Source: Clavulina sp. PMI_390 (Eukaryota > Basidiomycota > Agaricomycetes > Cantharellales > Hydnaceae). From it: a stretch of 64,000 bases of DNA. Shown here piece after piece: positions 34,379-45,749 of the stretch. Made by a program: the position numbers and the translations under genes. Each line of letters begins with the position of its first letter. The first letter of the stretch is position 1. The notes under the pieces are model-generated. The model was not told the origin of the DNA. It saw only the letters and a program-made list of their open reading frames with translations, and ran no database searches. The DNA lies in contig WIDE01000020.1 of NCBI GenBank assembly GCA_015039315.1, positions 109,936 to 173,935 on the forward strand. The letters run 5' to 3'.

Positions 34379-36457
34379 ATGTCGAAACAACTTCTGCTCA
34401 GTCTCGCCCGCGCTTTGGGCCTATTTGCTGCCAGTGGCGGTCCCCCTGCCTTGGTTGAGCCTCCAAATGACTCCGTCAACGAATATCAAGTGCTAATCCT
34501 TGGCGGCGGAATTGCTGGAGTTATGGCTGCCCGCGAGCTCTCTGCCGCGGGCGTGGAAAACTATCTCCTCGTAGAGGCTCGCGATGAACTTGGTGGACGA
34601 CTTAGGAGCCACACTCTCGAGAACGGGTTGACCGTCGAGCTTGGCGCCAACTGGATCGAGGGCTTGCACTCCGGTACTTGCTTCCCGTGACACCGCTCAC
34701 ACGACCATGATTCGGCTGATAATATTTTCGCAGAATTGCAGTCTCATAATCCCATATGGAAGCTCGCGAAGCAACACGGACTACAGGTTGCTTCTAACAA
34801 CTGGCAGAACCTATCCTTCTATGACCAGCATGGGGAGAACCACGTTGAATTCCCTCCACAGTATCAGTTGGCCAAACACCGCTATAAGGCGATGCTCACT
34901 GCGGCAGGTAAGTGGGGAACTTTTGTTTCTTCTGCTATTAATTCTGACTATTGACTCAGGGCATCGTATTGCTAACCGGCGGGTTGATACCACTGCACGA
35001 ACAGGGTACAAGTTGTCCAGTGCAAGGATTGAGTACACCCAGTATGATCATGCTGCCGAATACTATCAATATGACTGGGAATATGGACAGCCGCCTGAGG
35101 TCAGTCAGGTGTCAGATCTTATCTTATCTGATTTTTATCTATCCTACTAGCAATCGAGTTGGATTGCAACAGCAATTAACTACAACCGCACGTTTGAGAC
35201 ATCAGTTGGTGGTTTCGGCGCCGAGGATAAAATGTGTATTGATCAAAGGGGTAAGCACCTCGACCCCGAATCTTGATCATCATACCGAATTCAGTTACCT
35301 CAGGATTTAAGCATTTCCTCCTTGAGGAAGCTGCCTCCTTCCTCAAGTCAAATCAGACGCTCCTCTCCTCGACTGTGAAAGCCATCAACTATACCGGATC
35401 TGGAGTTGCTGTCCTTCTGTCAGATGGTAATGTTCTCACTGCCGACCAGGCTCTTGTTACGTTCTCTGTCGGGGTCCTACAACACGATGATGTTTTATTC
35501 CACCCACCACTGCCAAGTTGGAAGGTTGAGGCTATTGAGAGCATGAAGATGGCTACGTATACGAAGATATTTTTGGTATTTGATGAGAAGTTCTGGCACG
35601 ATACTCAGGTATGATTTCCACCATTCTCTTAACATGCTCCGGAATTTATGAGATCTTTTAGATGGGCTTATATGCACACCCCCATAAGCGTGGGTCCTGA
35701 TCAATGTTATCTAATCCCAAGGCTCACAACTCAGACAATCGCACTCAGGTGGCTATTTCCCGGTTTGGCAGAGTCTGGATCACGATAGTTTCTTCCCCGG
35801 CAAGCATGTGTGAGTGCAATTAGGTGCCACCGGCTTCATAATGATTCTAGCTTGCTGACGTTCTGGTTGACAGTTATTTCGTGACCGTAACTGTAGGACA
35901 TTTCTCTGTGTACCTTGATCACTCCGAGGAGCGCACCACTAACTATAGAATCCTAGGGCGATGAGAGCGAACGCTTGGAGAGCATGTCCGACGCCGATGT
36001 TCAAGAGGAGGTCATGGAAGTGCTCAAGCATATGTATCCCCACTTGGACACAATACCGACTCCAAAGCAAATGGTAATGGAGCGGTGGTTCACGGACCCT
36101 CTCTATCGTGGTTCGTGGTCCAATTGGCCCCCGAGGTGAGCACGTGGTTGCTTCTTGCTCAATGAGGATTTCTTACACGACACTCCCTCATAAAATGCAA
36201 TATTGCATGTTTCCTTACACAGCTTCTACATTGAGCACATGCACAACCTACAGGCGTCATTGGAAGGCACGTTGCATTTTGCTGGTGAAGCCACCTCCCA
36301 AGATTTCTACGGGTATCTCCACGGTGCATACTTCGAGGGCGTCGAGAGAGGCCAGATGATAGCTCGGTGTGTGCTAGATGTGTCGGGTTGCCTCAACTTT
36401 CCAGATGGCGGTGACTTTGAGGATGCCACTCTGCTGCTACCTATGTATGATATGTGA
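34379..36457 (+). CDS. Polyamine oxidase-like flavin amine oxidase, tandem copy 1
   Basis: Predicted 511-aa FAD enzyme with ten exons: 34379-34673, 34734-34907, 34960-35099, 35151-35250, 35304-35608, 35662-35689, 35749-35809, 35874-35892, 35957-36135 and 36223-36457. The N-terminus (MSKQLLLSLARALGLF) could be a signal peptide. The dinucleotide-binding motif is QVLILGGGIAGVMAARELSA, followed by LVEARDELGGRLRS and LTVELGANWIEG. Substrate-domain markers are GSGVAVLLSDG, LVTFSVGVLQHDDV and MKMATYTKIFLVF, with the HPHKRGYFPVW loop. The C-terminal FAD motif is LHFAGEATSQDFYGYLHGAYFEGVERG. Family members oxidise spermine, spermidine or acetyl-polyamines, releasing H2O2 and an aldehyde; the exact substrate cannot be read. 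The exon lengths equal those of copy 2 one for one. A third relative lies at the window end. Confidence 0.9.
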
Positions 36458-37597
36458 CGACATTCACGATCGCCGATTCCCCACTCCATCATCACAACGA
36501 TCACGATGGACGTATGCGCAACACTAGATCTCATTGTTTTTCTCTGCATGTAATTCACATTAACTCTTACTCACATCTCACTCTCCATTACCTTCCGAAT
36601 AATTTTGGCGCTGCTCCGGGCGGCACTGTCGTCCGACCATCCTGCTTCTATTGAAAGATGAAGTTACTAACAGGATGATGGATGAACGCGATGTTCGAGT
36701 ATGATCTCCCCACAGGCTCCCAATCCAACATCACCAACCCGCGATTATCCAGCTTTGCATCATGAAGCGCTCCTTGCGTACTGCACCTCTATGGGTCAGC
36801 TCGTACGTTGCAGGGATATCAGTAGTATCTACAGTCGTCATCTCATGACAGTGGAGGTGAACGTCCGGTGCCTGATTAGCGCTACTTGCAACCATTCCTT
36901 TCACACCACTCGCTTAGCAGAGCCGTCAAGTAAATCCATTGGATCCGTACGCCGCAGAACTCGAGCCGAGGAAGGTCAATCGCCAAGTGTGAACAAGACT
37001 CTTGGGCTCTGTGGGCAACACCTCTCAGCCTTCAGCACTCCTTCGCCGGTGGACTTCTAGTTCTTCTTGAGCGGGAGCATCTAATAACTGGCATCCTCAA
37101 TGGGGAGTGCTCAAAGCAAAGGTGGTTGGACGGCAGCCTTTGGAAGCAGTTCTGTCATCAGGTGAGTTGCCCAACATAACTTTTGATTTCATGAAAATCA
37201 CAGGATATAGGGAGATTCCGCAGTTTCCCCTCCTTTCAGCTGTAGGGGCATAAGGCAATCGTAACGGGTATCTGGCCCAGAGGCTCTCATAAAGCGGTTT
37301 TGGGCGAGCCATCCCAACAAGAGAACCCATGGTTCACAAGCCAGAAGTTCAAGTAATCTGCCTTGAAGTCAAGCGTGCAAGAAGTGTTCCTATTCGAGCT
37401 TGTTCGGATCCCAACTGCCACTCTAAGGGAAACGGGTGCCTGTCTGCGGCAAATTCTTCCTCATAGCGTTCACTGACTCGCCAGTGGACATTGATCTCCG
37501 TTGCCGCTTCCTCAGGGCACTCCCCTTTGCCAATCTGGTATATATAGCGCATCCAGCCACCGTGAAAAACCTCCTTTGCCTGGTCCCCGCTTCCCTC
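36458..37597. other. Intergenic region between the tandem oxidases
   Basis: 1.14 kb with no gene recognised. It contains TATATATA at 37539-37546, only 52 nt before the start codon of copy 2, implying a very short leader. No trace of a third intervening oxidase copy was seen. Confidence 0.5.
37539..37546 (+). promoter_or_regulatory. TATA box of oxidase copy 2
   Basis: TATATATA in the context CTGGTATATATAGCGC, 52 nt upstream of ATG 37598. This is well placed for a core promoter with a leader of about 20-25 nt. Confidence 0.6.
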
Positions 37598-39667
37598 ATG
37601 TCGAAACAGCTTCTACTCAGTCTCGCTCGCGCTCTGGGTCTATTCACCGCCATCGACCCTTTCCCTACCTTGGTCAAACCCCCACCTGCATCTCCCAATG
37701 ACTACCAGGTGCTAATACTTGGCGGCGGAGTTGCTGGTGTTATGGCTGCCCGTGAGCTATCTGAGGCTGGGATACAAAACTATCTCATCGTCGAGGCCTA
37801 CAATGAGCTTGGAGGAAGGCTGAAAAATCGCACCCTTGCTAACGGGCTCACTGTTGAGGTTGGCGCTAACTGGATCGAGGGCATGCACTCTAGTACGTGA
37901 ATCCCATGGTCACGGATTAATAAAAGTTGTTCTGATGATAATAACTCCTTAGTTTCCGAGTCATATAATCCTATTTGGCACTTGGCACAAACCTACGATC
38001 TCCAAGTTGTCTCCAACGACTGGAAGAACATGACTTTCTTTGATCAAAATGGGACGAATGAGGACCAATTCCCTCGCCAATACCGGCTCGCGAAAGATCG
38101 GTTTGAGGCTTTGACTGACGCAGCAGGTGAGCGCGTACCATGTGGTCTATTATGTCCATCTAACACGCCGGCTGTTGAGGCCGCCGAATTGCAAGCCGTC
38201 ATGTCGACACTACCGCGCGAACGGGATACAAGCTTTCGAGTCCAAGGATTGAGTACAGTCAGTACGACCATGCATCTGAATATTATCATTATGATTGGGA
38301 GTATGGGCAGTCCCCCGAGGTATGCTCAGTGCAACAGCTCAAATGGCTTCATACCCTAACTCGTCATATGTTCTTGTCGTCCTTGTATCTAGCAATCGAG
38401 CTGGATCGCGACTGCAATTAACTATAACCGCACTTTTGAGCCCTCATTTGGTGGCTTTGGTACCGAAGATAAGATGTGTATTGATCAACGGGGTAAGGTT
38501 TCCAGCTCACTCCCATGTGCATGTTTACCGAATTGCTCGTAACAGGGTTCAAACACTTCCTCCTAGAGGAGTCTAAACGTTTCCTCAAGCCTAATCAGAC
38601 CCTCCTCTCGTCCGTCGTGAAATCTGTCAACTATACAGAATCTGGAGTCTCTGTCCTTCTATCGAACGGTCGCGTCCTGACAGCTGACCAAGCTCTTGTC
38701 ACCTTCTCTGTTGGTGTCTTGCAACACGACGATGTTGTATTCTACCCACCGTTACCAAGCTGGAAAGTCGAGGCTATTGAGAGCATGAAAATGGCGACAT
38801 ACACAAAGATATTTTTGGTATTCGAAGAGAAGTTCTGGCATGACACACAGGTACAATTTGTTGTCTGGATCTTGGCAATATCTGATATTGATCGGAACTC
38901 TTAGATGGGTTTATATGCACATCCTCATCGACGTAAGATCCCCTCTTGGTCCCTGCATACTTGAATCTAACAAGGTCTACGTTTTCCCTTAGGTGGCTAT
39001 TTCCCTGTTTGGCAAAGTCTGGATCACGAAGGCTTCTTTCCAGGCAAACACGTGTACGTCCCCTCCAAAATAGAGCTATTTCAGCGGCTGAACATGTTAT
39101 CCATACAGGTATCTCGTAGCCGTTACTGTCAGTTGCTCCCGCTTGGCCCATTGCCTTCGTAGAAAATGTGCTCACCTTTGTCATTTGTGCTATAGGGCGA
39201 CGAAAGCGAACGGCTTGAGAGCACACCGGCTAACGAATTACAAGACGAGGTCATGAAAGTACTCAGGCACATGTATCCTCACCTGGAGACAATCCCCACT
39301 CCAACGGAGATGGTTATGGAGCGGTGGTTCAGCAATAAATTCTTCCGTGGGTCATGGTCAAATTGGCCACCAAGGTGAGGGTTCTGCTCCTCGTCTTAGC
39401 ACGCCTTTCCATCTGATGCATCCTTCGTGCAGTTTCCATGTCGAGCATATGAACAATCTCCGAGCATCATTGAATAACCGTCTACATTTTGCTGGTGAAG
39501 GAACATCACAAAGTTTCTACGGTTACCTTCATGGGGCGTACTTTGAGGGCGTTGAGCGAGGTTTATTGATAGCCCGATGTGCGACGGAACCATCACACTG
39601 CTCAAGCTTCCCGGCTGGCGGCGACTTCGAAGACACCACAGCGCTTTCCCCGATGTATTCGATTTGA
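37598..39667 (+). CDS. Polyamine oxidase-like flavin amine oxidase, tandem copy 2
   Basis: Predicted 511-aa paralogue of the upstream oxidase. Exons: 37598-37892, 37953-38126, 38180-38319, 38393-38492, 38546-38850, 38905-38932, 38993-39053, 39109-39127, 39196-39374 and 39433-39667. The N-terminus is nearly identical to copy 1 (MSKQLLLSLARALGLFTAID). The FAD motif reads QVLILGGGVAGVMAARELSE, then LGGRLKNRTL. One difference is the second FAD segment, VEAYNELGG, where copy 1 and most relatives have the more usual VEARDELGG; the Arg there normally contacts FAD phosphate/ribose, so cofactor affinity may differ. Conserved downstream markers are LVTFSVGVLQHDDV, MKMATYTKIFLVF, HPHRRGYFPVW and LHFAGEGTSQSFYGYLHGAYF. 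Frame and splice sites are intact throughout, so it looks functional. It probably shares the polyamine-type chemistry of copy 1. Confidence 0.9.
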
Positions 39668-39951
39668 CGATTTGGCTTATCTGTGTAACAATAGATCTTT
39701 GTCAAAACTCCTCATCTTGGTTCACGGTCATCTGCAAGTCCTTACGGAAAGCTAGATTCCAACGACCGAGTCGTGTATCATGCTCTAGAGGTTATTCTAT
39801 TGATGTGTCTTAATCCTTGTCGTAAGTGTGGAATAACCCTCTACGTTTGAGTAGAGCCACGTATTGTTGCTGCCCCACTGCACGTTTCCGAAAGTAATCC
39901 ACTCTATTTGTATATTTTCATGAGGATACTGCCACGACATATTGCTTCATT
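39668..39951. other. Short convergent intergenic region
   Basis: 284 bp between the stop codons of oxidase copy 2 (+) and the unrelated flavin amine oxidase (-). Expected to hold both 3' UTRs; nothing else seen. Confidence 0.5.
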
Positions 39952-41459
39952 TCATGTAAGCTTCTGCTTCAGCGCAGGAAGTCCTAGGAAAGTGGCGACC
40001 CTCTCTGCTTCTCGTTTCCCACTCACAACGGCTCCAACAACGCTCCCTCTCCCATCCAAGTCCGTGTGCTCGCCTGCAAAGCCCAAAGCACCACCCCATG
40101 TACTTCTCGAGAGCGTGATAAAGTCGAGGGGGCTCGCGTCCACGCCGTCGGCGCTCAAAAGCCCCACAGGGGACGATGTTGCTCCTCGCGAGAAAGGATC
40201 CGTGAGCCAGCTGGTCACCGAAACTTTCGTGGGCCGAGGGATTTGTCCTGCGGTTGCTTGAGGGACAAGCCGCGATACTATGTAGCTGTGAAGAGCATCT
40301 GCTACTTCTGACGCTGGAAGTGTGGAAAGATACTTTCCCGCGGCAGCGCCAACATAAATCAGCAGTGAAGGATGAGGTTGCGCGGCGATGAGCCACATAT
40401 TGGACACTGCAAGGGTAGTTCTGGAGCACATGTTCTGCAGAGAGGTGAAAGGCGTGCCCGGGCTCACTTCAAGTGATGGGAGGAGGATGTACGTCCCGTG
40501 GGAGGTACGCTCTGGCCACCAAGGACTCGGAGTATCGTACGTCAGAATCACTTTCTCCAGCGTGCCGACTGATGTTCGCTCGATGGCAGAAAGGAATTCA
40601 CGGTCCATAGGAGGGGTGAAAGTGGGAGGAGAGGCTTTGAGCACTCCGAGAGGGATCGTGCAGATGCATGACTTGGTCACGAATGCGTGGGCCTCCGCTC
40701 CTGACTCGGTGCTCACTTCGATCATGTCATCGGCCCGCTTGGTGATGCCTACCACTACTTCTCCCCGACGGATTTCTGATGGGGTCGTGATCTGGGCCGC
40801 AAGTTCGCTAATAATGGCAGAGTAACCGCCGGCTGGAGCTCCGTCTGTGCCTCCGCAAGCTCTGCCGAATCCCCACCAACGGGCTGAGATTTCCTCCAGA
40901 GGGAGGCCAGCACCAATTTCCGTCATCCGAGCGATAGCCCTGGTCTCTGGAGAGCTGAGTGCGCCAAGGTGCTCACTTGCAAGCGAGCTCGAGGCGTTTG
41001 ATTGTGGAAATGAGAACGTCGGAGGAATTGCCGAGCCTCCGGCTTGAAGGAGCGCAGACGCTGCATCGCTAGGGAGCGGGCTCCCATCTGGCGCCACCAC
41101 GAGTGTCTGAGCGCCTTTTACGACATGCGCTGGCTGAACAGTTCGTATTCGATTAGTCAACGCCTTATGGAGTTCGCAGAAAATACCAGCAAGAAAGAGG
41201 AGGAGAGAGCACGAACGGGAAGACCAAGCTCAAAGTTCAATGCAGTCATAGGATTTCCCTCTAGGTATCCATGTATTTGGGCACACCCAGAGTCAACTGG
41301 GCTGCCGTGTTCCGAGGCCGGGAGTGTATATGCACGCCCTCCGTTTCTGTCACGAGCCTCAAGTACCAGGACAGTATAGCCAGCTTTGACGAGGGATCTC
41401 GCGGCGACAAGCCCCGAGAATCCAGCCCCGATAACAATGCAGTCCCACATAATCGTCAT
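39952..41459 (-). CDS. Flavin monoamine oxidase-like protein (divergent from the tandem pair)
   Basis: Predicted 474-aa FAD-dependent amine oxidase in two exons, 41459-41213 and 41129-39952. The N-terminal Rossmann motif is CIVIGAGFSGLVAARSLVKAG, followed by VLVLEARDRNGGRAYT. It has the family stations GCAQIHGYLEGNP, IPLGVLKASPP, SVGTLEKVILTYD and TSWLTDPFSRGATSSP, and the C-terminal FAD segment LGFAGEHTDLDGRGSVVGAV. No signal peptide, so likely cytosolic or peroxisomal, but the C-terminus (KQKLT) is not a clear PTS1. It is clearly a different subfamily from the two oxidases next door, which are on the other strand and have ten exons. Two start codons are possible (41459 or 41450), and an upstream in-frame one exists at 41516. 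The intron 1 joint is uncertain: a 54-nt alternative (donor GTTCGT, acceptor AAG) also keeps frame. Confidence 0.85.
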
Positions 41460-42630
41460 GATAGTTATAGTGGCTCTAGGTAAAGTATATGACTTTGTGA
41501 TCGATCGATACACCACAACAGGACCAAAGCTAGGAAGGACTATCTAAGGTCACGGGACCGAGGATGGGGGGTATAAAAAGGTGGAGCTTTGGCAGTGTTT
41601 GGTTCCTTCAAACGCAAAACTCACGACTCCAATAAAAGCACCTCCCGTGCCATCACTTGCCCACCTCTCGGGGATGGATGCCGGGTGCCAGGCATGGGAG
41701 GCCGTATAGTGGGCCGGAGATCCATTCTCTTGCAGAATTGGATGGGACTTGGGTGCGATTGCCTCGTTTTCTCTCGACTTCTGGTCAGATGCGGTGTACC
41801 CTTCGTGGTCAGCGTATGGGAGTGGTCGCAATGTCCCGTTCTACATGTTTTTCCTGCTTGTTCTACTATTTCGTCTGTTGTCTCGATTGGCTTGAATGGT
41901 GAGTTGGTTACTTTTTTTGCAAAAATTTTCTGTCGATGAGCCACTTGGCTTTCGACATGCGTCTGCTATGAAGATATCTATCCATTACCACGAGTGGTGA
42001 CAGTCATAATGGACGTACTCATAACATGCATCACCAACGGAGCTTGCGCATTTTATTCTGTCGCTTCCTATCCGCTAGCAACGATCTCGTTACTGACGAT
42101 CTGCTCCCAGGTTTTCGCTTTCTTCTTTCTCTCTGTATAGTGCACACTGTATCTTCTACCCTACTCTCCGTTGCAATGCATCATATTATCTTTAATGCCG
42201 TATTGCCGTCTGATACCTTGCATTCACCATCAGCTAGCATGGTGAGTGGATCTTCTCCCATGCATCGTTTCTCCAAAGCTCCAATGATTAGACTACAAAA
42301 CAAATTGACAAGCATATGTCCGATTTCGCACTGCGGGTCTGAAGGACAAAAGTTTGTGAATGAGGAGCCTTTCGCTAGATCTTTGCCATCGTCTCATTCT
42401 CGGATCTTACTGAAGTTAGTGTTCTTGCTTTAGGGACAACCCTGGTCGTGAAACATTATGTGGTATATGTATGGTACGCTAATAGAAATAGCATAGTTTA
42501 CAACAATGACAATGCGAAAGATAAGAAAAGCAGATGTGAGTATGGGGGTTATGCGTAAAGAGACAATTGTGGTGAATTGAGAATATAAATCGCTGAAAAG
42601 TTTGTATACTTGCTGGCCGTGCAAGCTTCG
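41460..42630. other. Intergenic region with an orphan TATA element
   Basis: 1.17 kb between two minus-strand genes. A canonical TATAAAAAG at 41572-41580 points to the right, yet no + strand gene could be built downstream. The best candidate is an ORF at 41710-41895 ending in a hydrophobic segment (FYMFFLLVLLFRLLSRLA). Its only upstream in-frame ATG (41674) is cut off by a TAG at 41707. Confidence 0.4.
41572..41580 (+). promoter_or_regulatory. Orphan TATA box on the + strand
   Basis: TATAAAAAG in a GC-rich context, with CTTCAAACGC about 25-30 nt downstream as a plausible start zone. The transcript it would drive is unknown and may be non-coding. Confidence 0.3.
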
Positions 42631-44487
42631 TCAATCTCTGGGTGGTGGAGCCCATAAGGGGCGGTCAGCACCTGCATTACGATCGCGCCACCACGACCAG
42701 AGGGATTTTCGGCTGGCCATGTCACGAGCCAAGGTAGGTCGTCGAATCATCTGGACACAAGTGGGATCTCATGAGTGTTCCACCAATGATCACTACAACA
42801 ATGCACACTTACTGGGAATTCATCGACGTCTTCCGCCTTGACCCTCTCCAATTGCTCGCACTTGCTGCACATATCAAACACGGCTTCCTCTGAGCATCGT
42901 AGCCCAACGACCCAAAACTTTTTCAGCGTGGTAGCATGGAGTGACACGAAACGATGAATGAACGAATCATCAATCAGCGGCGTTTCTCTCCGTGGAGGCG
43001 GGAGGGCAAAAGAAATGCGATAGGGAGTCAAAGTCTCGACGATTGACGTGAGGAGGACCAAAACAGGTGGGAGGTTGGCTGGGCGAGTGGCTAGCGCGCC
43101 ATTCACAGCAGGTGCCCCCTGGGGTGCGTTCCCGCCAACATTGGCATTTTGCGCAACATTTTGTTGCATGTTAGGGATGGGAGCTAGCATGGTAGGCGGA
43201 CCATTCTGCTGGTTTACGTTCGCATCATTTGCGGATCTTCGAGGCTTCGCTACGGCACTCGCGCGAATAATATGGAACGTCTCAATCGGACTGGCTTCCA
43301 ACAGTGATTGGAGATGAAGCCAAAAGGCAAGAGATTTCTCCCAGTTGACAAACACTTTCTGCAAGTGGTTGAACGTTGGTCTCGGACCATGGTCATCAGG
43401 GCGTGCGAGCTCGGAGAGTTTCTGTTGGAATGATTATAAATCATAATATTAGCTGGTGGATAGGAGCCAGAATACTTCCACTTACGACGCCCGAGAGCCC
43501 AAGGTAGAGTGTCTGTATCTTCGACGCAGAGCGAAGCAGGGGGAGGACTCCTGCGGCTGAAAGGGCAGGGCAGTCATGGAGTGTCAGGCGCACAAGATTG
43601 GGGAGTCGAATGACTGATAGAATGCTATCATCCAGCCACTCCGCGGACTAGATGAAACGAGTGGAGCACGCCGCATGAGCTTTCCGAAACCGACGCACAA
43701 ACGACGGCAGCAGTGGATGAATTTGGCGGCTTACCTCGACATGAAGGCGGGTCAACGTTTCATTCATCGAGTTCATCCATTTGGCAAAAACGTGGCGGAA
43801 TGCTCGATCAGGAGCAAGGAGAGAAAGTTGCTCGAGGTTGGGGAGTTTGGTGACGGCGTCCACTTTGGATGGGATGGAGAGCTCGTCGCCGGGGATGGTC
43901 AAGCTACGAAGCCTAGGTTTCTCCGACAAACCCGATAGGACGGCCGGAGGTACCGCTGATGTCGACCGCCAATGAAATTCAGTGATGTTATGACAAGCGG
44001 AGAATGATTCCGACCAGAGCTCGTCGAACCGCTCATGAGGTTGAGGCATATGTGGAACGACTGAGTCACAGCATCAAAATGAGCAATTATCAGGAGGGAG
44101 GCAATAATGGGGCAGAAATTTAGTGATGGGGGAATATTTCCAACGCACTGTATGACCGCACACGACTTGCAAGATGTGGATAACGGATTACCGCTTGAAG
44201 TGCTTTCGCATACTAAAGAGAAGGTGCAGGATGATGTTGAGGATCCCGGAGGGGTCGCAAGAGGCTAATGGAAGAGAACGAACCCGTCGATTCGGTTTAG
44301 CTTGAGCATCGGCCATTGGCTGCGCGAATAGGGTGCCATCATAGAGGCGATTGAGCGCATAGTGCGAGGCGCTTCGGCTTGCAAGGCAGAGGTTGTAGAG
44401 GTCGGCAGTGGAGGAGACGTGTCCAAAGATGTAGGGGAGAATGTCTAGTGTCAAGACTTCTGAGTGTTGTTGAGTGGAGGCATTCAT
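42631..44487 (-). CDS. F-box-type basidiomycete protein
   Basis: Predicted 494-aa protein from six exons: 44487-44284, 44212-44149, 44060-43735, 43647-43486, 43421-42813 and 42750-42631. The N-terminus has the layout of the F-box-like proteins that are hugely expanded in agaricomycetes: LTLDILPYIFGHVSSTADLY, LCLASRSASHYALNRLYDGT, then ALQAVIRYPHLASRVRSY. After this come leucine-rich, repeat-like lines (LRSLTIPGDELSIPSKVDA, LPNLEQLSLLAPD, LPNLVRLTLHDCPALSAAG). A Asn/Gln/Pro-rich insertion (VNQQNGPPTMLAPIPNMQQN) interrupts the C-terminal half. The protein ends with a Trp/Arg-rich stretch (SLWSWWRDRN). If a real F-box, it would link a target to SCF ubiquitin ligases; the substrate is unknown. 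The start was picked because earlier minus-strand ATGs lie out of frame. It diverges from the flavin-reductase-like gene by 256 bp. Confidence 0.72.
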
Positions 44488-44743
44488 GCTGGCAATCACG
44501 GTTCCCGATCCACCGGAATCGAGATAAGCGGCGAGGAGAGAGGAGCAGAGAGAGCGAGAGTGTATAATTCCGCGTGGATATCTACGGGCAGTGCGTAGGC
44601 TGGTCCGGCAGCAGAGCAAGCAAAAGAGGGAGAGAGAAACGCAAAAACTGTTGATGATGATGGGATGCTTTTGAGGCAATGGTCCAACTTAATGTCCCCA
44701 CCTGGCACGTGACCAGATGGCGTGACATCATCACGGTGACGAT

Positions 44744-45505
44744 ATGTCCCGTTCTATCACGCACACAAATTTCAGGGCATGGACCACCAGGCGCGCATTC
44801 CATGCCTCGACGCGTGCATTAGCGCCAGAAAATGCTACAAATAACGTCAGAGAATCCCTCAGACACCTCCTGCAACATACAGCTCAGCCTGTGAGCGTAT
44901 TGACCGTGAAGAACACTGCTCCAAACTCCTCAGAGCCATACCATGGCGCGACCCTATCATCCTTTTCCTCTGTGTCATTCCACCCCTTCCCAATCATCTC
45001 GTTCGCCCTACAACTCCCGTCACGCAGTGCAGATGCTCTGCAATCACACTTCTCCATCCCCACACCCGAAGCTCAGCTCGTCATAAATATCCTTTCCTCA
45101 TCCCAATCCAACCTTGCCAGACGGTTCTCAAGACCAGACCTCTACCCAAAACCATTCCTTGAGCCCGGCGACTCTAAACTACCCGAATATCGTTTAACAA
45201 ACGAGGGCATCCCCGCCTTTGCTCATTCCGTCGGCGCTCTATCGTGCACGCTCTTGGCCTCGTTGCCTCTTAATGCTGCGGCAGATGGGCATCGCCTCGC
45301 TACCGCTATGGAATCGCATACCATGCCGTCTGGCGAGGAGCTGCGCCCTGGCTCGGCCGCCTCAATGCTATACCTCGCGCGGGTACTTCGAGTAGAAGAC
45401 ACGAGCGACTCGCAGGAGGCTGCAAATCAGTCAACCGACAAGAAGTGGCCATTACCTCTGCTCTATCATCGAAAAACTTATACGACAGTGGGTTCTGCTA
45501 ATTGA
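44744..45505 (+). CDS. Flavin reductase-like (FMN-binding split-barrel) protein, possibly mitochondrial
   Basis: Predicted 253-aa protein and the only intronless gene of normal length in the window. The N-terminus MSRSITHTNFRAWTTRRAFH is rich in Arg/Ser/Thr without acids and resembles a mitochondrial presequence. From about residue 36 the flavin-reductase-like split-barrel order is visible: LRHLLQHTAQPVSVLTV, HGATLSSFSSVSFHPFPIIS, FALQLPSRSADAL, VINILSSSQSNLARRFSRPD, then the short strands HSVGALSCTLLASLPL and SMLYLARVLRVED. It ends with PLPLLYHRKTYTTVGS, the terminal substrate-lid strand of the family. Members bind FMN or FAD and reduce it with NAD(P)H or act as oxidase partners. The physiological role here is unknown. 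Its promoter region is shared with the F-box-type gene. Confidence 0.85.
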   Translation: MSRSITHTNFRAWTTRRAFHASTRALAPENATNNVRESLRHLLQHTAQPVSVLTVKNTAPNSSEPYHGATLSSFSSVSFHPFPIISFALQLPSRSADALQSHFSIPTPEAQLVINILSSSQSNLARRFSRPDLYPKPFLEPGDSKLPEYRLTNEGIPAFAHSVGALSCTLLASLPLNAAADGHRLATAMESHTMPSGEELRPGSAASMLYLARVLRVEDTSDSQEAANQSTDKKWPLPLLYHRKTYTTVGSAN

Positions 45506-45749
45506 TTGGGTGGATGGTTGCATATTGGCGAATGTGGTGTTTAGAAGGAACGGGCCATTTCGAGATGAATATGATAGATGCGACGTCTATGTTATTACAT
45601 TAACATACAAGGAAACTTATGGAGATCATATTTGACATGACAAAGATGAATGCCGAGGCAATCAGCGAATACCAGAAACGGGGGTAGAAAGCAAGAGAAA
45701 AATTCGAGACCAGGGCAATTTACAAACAAAATGATAATGGCCATTGGGC

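Noticed and set aside
44188..44283. Read-through of exon 1 of the F-box-type gene to a stop at 44188
   Set aside because: The extension after PNRR has no family likeness, whereas splicing to 44212 yields YAKALQAVIRYPHLASRVRS, typical of this protein class.
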